Below are positions 7,031-8,884 of a stretch of DNA of 8,884 nt, one piece after another. Made by a program: the position numbers and the translations under genes. Each line of letters starts with the position of its first letter. Within the stretch, counting starts at the first letter, position 1. The DNA is from JAIXWP01 sp943372555 (GTDB taxonomy: Bacteria > Bacteroidota > Bacteroidia > Flavobacteriales_D > Sanyastnellaceae), in contig CALRZB010000108.1 of the NCBI GenBank assembly GCA_943372555.1, positions 1-8,884 on the forward strand. Reading direction: 5' to 3'. Below the pieces are notes generated by a model, which was given only the letters and a program-made list of their open reading frames with translations, was not told the origin of the DNA and did not search any database.

Positions 7031-7062
7031 CAAATATAGATTATCTTTCTTAAACCTGCAAA
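7031..7062 (-). promoter_or_regulatory. rpmE2 promoter
   Basis: On the minus strand TTTG (7062-7059), a 20-base spacer and TATATTTG (7038-7031) fit the Bacteroidota -33/-7 consensus well and give a leader of about 20 bases. A further -7-like octamer, TATCTTTG, is at 7115-7108 without a matching -33 element. Confidence 0.7.
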
Positions 7063-7120
7063 CATTCTTCAAAATATTAGCAGAAAAGTCATTAAAACAG
7101 CACTTGACAAAGATACAAGG

Positions 7121-7150
7121 AAAAAGCCCGAATCGTTATCCGGGCTTTTT
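7121..7150 (-). terminator. Intrinsic terminator of the SPOR-like protein gene
   Basis: AAAAAGCCCG (7121-7130) and CGGGCTTTTT (7141-7150) form a 10-bp stem with a 10-base loop. On the minus strand it ends in a T run, about 87 bases past the stop codon of the secreted protein gene, and it insulates rpmE2 from read-through. Confidence 0.88.
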
Positions 7151-7236
7151 CAGACTAAATTACCTAAACAAATTCTATATTAATTAACCAAAATTACTAT
7201 TGGACACTTTCGTGCCCCTTAGCAGATCGTTTGTTC

Positions 7237-8694
7237 TTATTTATACCACTGCTGCTTGGTGATCAACAAGGCCTCTTGGACCGTGATGCGTTCTCCGTTG
7301 TTATATGCAGTGACGAATGGACCAGGCAATGTGTTATAATCACCCTTTAATCTTTCTCTTTCATCACGTGCCGATTTGTATTCATCAAATCGACCCGTGG
7401 TGTACTTTACCCATCCATCGTGGTTTTCAATATTAAATGCTCCATCATAGCCATGCTTAGACTGGAAGTAAGATTTATTAACAACTCTATGTGCGGCTAG
7501 AATTTGTACTTTATAAGTAATGCCTGTCTCAGCTGAAGGCACTGATGTAACTGCTGTTTCAGAGCCTTTAGAAGGATTTGTTCTCACCTCATTTGATGGC
7601 TTTTCCTCTGTATTTGCATTGCCATTTGATGCTGTATTCTCAACTTTAGCAGAATTTTCCGTTTTTGGAGTATTTGTATTTACTGCAGTATTGGTGTTTG
7701 TGTTGCTTTCCGTTGTTGTACTTACATCAGATTTTGTGTCACTATTATTTGTCGCTGCGGGGTTAGAAGCTATGACATCAGATGCAACGGCAGCACCTTG
7801 GATGATAGCCATATCTTTAGGATTATTACTTTCTACAAAAGATAGCTTTCCATTGATTGTTGGAACTGTCGTTGATGCAGACAGTGTCTTTACTTTATAA
7901 GCTATTGCGATGGCAGGAGAAACAGGCATTTCAAACCAAACAAATTTTACAGTGTTCTTATCTACTGTAACCGTTGCATTCGCGTCTTGAATTTTTTCAA
8001 TCTTCGTATTTGGATCAGATGTTTCGAAAATCTTTGCAAAACCCTGGATTTTACTATTTAAGATTAAGACATCTACTTTGAACTCTGTTGGAGAAATTTG
8101 TGTGATTGTTCTTGTAACCGACATCTCAGTTGAAGTCGAAGCAACAGAAGTGTTCTCTGTGACATTCGTTGTTTCAGTAGTTTCTGTAGTTGTCGTATTG
8201 TTTATCTCTGAGGTAGTAGTATTGTCTGGTTGAGTTGCATCTGTATTAGTTGCAGCTACAGCATCAGTCTTTGATACCATAACTTGCACGGCAGACACTT
8301 TAAAATCCACTCGCTCATTGTCATTTATATAAGAGAATGTTCCTTTAACTTCATATTTACCAGAGAAATTAGAATCGCATTCTAAATAGTAGGACACTTT
8401 GAATGTTTGTTCAGTAGGTAGTGTCATCCAAACAAAGCGAACTTTCTTTTCTGAAAATGTAAAAGATGCCCCTGCTGTCTCAGCCGGCGTAGCAATAAAA
8501 CCTTCAGGAAATACAATTTCCATTTTCGCAAAGCCTTGAATGGCGGCTTTGTCAATTGAAACCTCAACCAGTACCTTCTCACCTGGTGCGAGCGTGGATG
8601 GCGCCATATTTTGAATTGTTATTTCACTTACAGAAAAGAAGTGAAGAAAAAACAATCCAATAAAGTTTATAAGCATCAATGGTAGTTTGAGCAT
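7237..8694 (-). CDS. Secreted protein with duplicated beta-rich domain, S/T/N-rich linkers and C-terminal SPOR-like domain
   Basis: A 485-residue exported protein of unknown function. Residues 1-22 form a hydrophobic signal sequence (MLKLPLMLINFIGLFFLHFF), so it should act in the periplasm or at the cell surface. Two homologous segments follow: A (about 25-138) and B (about 193-300). Both contain a V-V-V/I strand, IQGFAK and then FVW plus MP/LP (A: IQGFAKMEI, RFVWMTLP; B: IQGFAKIFE, KFVWFEMP), so B looks like an internal duplication. Thr/Ser/Asn-rich linkers lie at about 141-192 and 301-388. The C-terminus (391-476) is SPOR-like: YKVQILAAHRVV, HDGWVKYTTGRFDEY, then PFVTAYNNGERITVQEAL; SPOR domains usually bind denuded peptidoglycan. 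The start is ATG 8692-8694, which gives an immediate signal peptide; the in-frame ATG at 8757 adds 21 residues before it. It has its own terminator at 7121-7150, and I see no clear promoter upstream. Confidence 0.85.
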   Translation of the reverse strand: MLKLPLMLINFIGLFFLHFFSVSEITIQNMAPSTLAPGEKVLVEVSIDKAAIQGFAKMEIVFPEGFIATPAETAGASFTFSEKKVRFVWMTLPTEQTFKVSYYLECDSNFSGKYEVKGTFSYINDNERVDFKVSAVQVMVSKTDAVAATNTDATQPDNTTTSEINNTTTTETTETTNVTENTSVASTSTEMSVTRTITQISPTEFKVDVLILNSKIQGFAKIFETSDPNTKIEKIQDANATVTVDKNTVKFVWFEMPVSPAIAIAYKVKTLSASTTVPTINGKLSFVESNNPKDMAIIQGAAVASDVIASNPAATNNSDTKSDVSTTTESNTNTNTAVNTNTPKTENSAKVENTASNGNANTEEKPSNEVRTNPSKGSETAVTSVPSAETGITYKVQILAAHRVVNKSYFQSKHGYDGAFNIENHDGWVKYTTGRFDEYKSARDERERLKGDYNTLPGPFVTAYNNGERITVQEALLITKQQWYK

Positions 8695-8768
8695 GGTCGA
8701 TGTCTCGGTTAACTGGTTATTTCCCGCTTTCAAAAATGAATACAATAGAATGACCATTCGGTATTATA

Positions 8769-8881
8769 TTTTCTAATTGCAAACAGTGTAATGTGAATTG
8801 TTTGAAAACTATTCTCCACCTTTGCAACGTGTCATGGAACATTCACATAAAAGGTTTTCTCTCTTATTTGCGATTAGAAAA
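8769..8881. repeat. Imperfect inverted repeat pair upstream of the secreted protein gene
   Basis: TTTTCTAATTGCAAA (8769-8783) and TTTGCGATTAGAAAA (8867-8881) are reverse complements at 14 of 15 positions. Nested between them, ATGTGAAT (8791-8798) and ATTCACAT (8841-8848) are an exact 8-bp inverted pair. They flank a putative plus-strand promoter. They may be regulatory sites or chance in AT-rich DNA. Confidence 0.4.
8798..8824 (+). promoter_or_regulatory. Promoter-like element pointing off the right edge
   Basis: TTG (8798-8800), a 16-base spacer and CACCTTTG (8817-8824), followed by CAAC, resemble a Bacteroidota promoter with one mismatch in the -7 element (C for T). The ATG at 8834 follows 9 bases later. 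This suggests a gene divergent from the secreted protein gene. Confidence 0.4.
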
Positions 8882-8884
8882 ATC
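8834..8884 (+). CDS. Possible start of an unidentified gene running off the right edge
   Basis: An ATG at 8834 opens a frame of 17 codons (MEHSHKRFSLLFAIRKI) with no stop before the window ends. The only support is position: it follows a promoter-like CACCTTTG element and would be divergent from the secreted protein gene. The fragment is too short to recognise a family. The true start could be further downstream, beyond the window. Confidence 0.25.
   Translation, partial: MEHSHKRFSLLFAIRKI

Noticed and set aside
6877..7065. Minus-strand 62-codon frame overlapping the rpmE2 start and promoter
   Set aside because: It is out of frame with the clearly conserved L31 and covers its promoter; a shadow.
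7520..7900. Plus-strand open frame of 126 codons, hydrophobic
   Set aside because: It lies antisense to the low-complexity Thr/Asn linker and second repeat of the secreted protein; the hydrophobic look is the mirror of that composition.
8695..8757. 21-codon extension of the secreted protein
   Set aside because: It would bury the signal sequence; starting at 8694 gives a normal signal peptide.

Overview
The window looks like chromosomal core DNA from a member of the Bacteroidota. The proteins are of Bacteroidota type: a cysteine-free type B L31, a Nudix/winged-helix regulator, a secreted SPOR-like protein and a 355-residue IlvE. Several intergenic gaps carry the phylum's TAnnTTTG -7 element, sometimes with a TTTG -33 element, and there are no clear Shine-Dalgarno sequences. 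I see no mobile elements, CRISPR array, tRNA or rRNA.

Layout: the left edge holds the first 263 codons of a 6-phosphofructokinase gene (pfkA, minus strand, cut by the window edge). It is divergent from a Nudix-fold transcriptional regulator (913-1620, plus), and a perfect 25-bp palindrome lies between the two. The regulator converges with ilvE (1623-2690, minus) with a 2-bp gap. Upstream of ilvE, on the same strand, are an orphan NarL/FixJ-type response regulator (2828-3511) and argS (3615-5411). Divergent from argS is a riboflavin gene (5540-6676, plus) with an intact DHBP synthase domain and a C-terminal GTP cyclohydrolase II domain that has lost its zinc and several active-site residues. 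A bidirectional hairpin terminator separates it from rpmE2 (6747-7004, minus). A second terminator at 7121-7150 serves a secreted protein (7237-8694, minus) with two copies of a beta-rich domain, two S/T/N-rich linkers and a C-terminal SPOR-like domain. A promoter-like element and a possible gene start on the plus strand lie at the right edge.

The genes are mostly housekeeping (glycolysis, branched-chain amino acids, arginyl-tRNA charging, riboflavin, ribosome) and do not form one pathway or operon. The best candidates for something new are the pfkA/Nudix-regulator pair with its palindrome, together with two substitutions at normally conserved PfkA active-site positions; the RibBX-like riboflavin enzyme; and the duplicated-domain SPOR-like surface protein. 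I see no convincing defence, mobile or multi-gene novel system.
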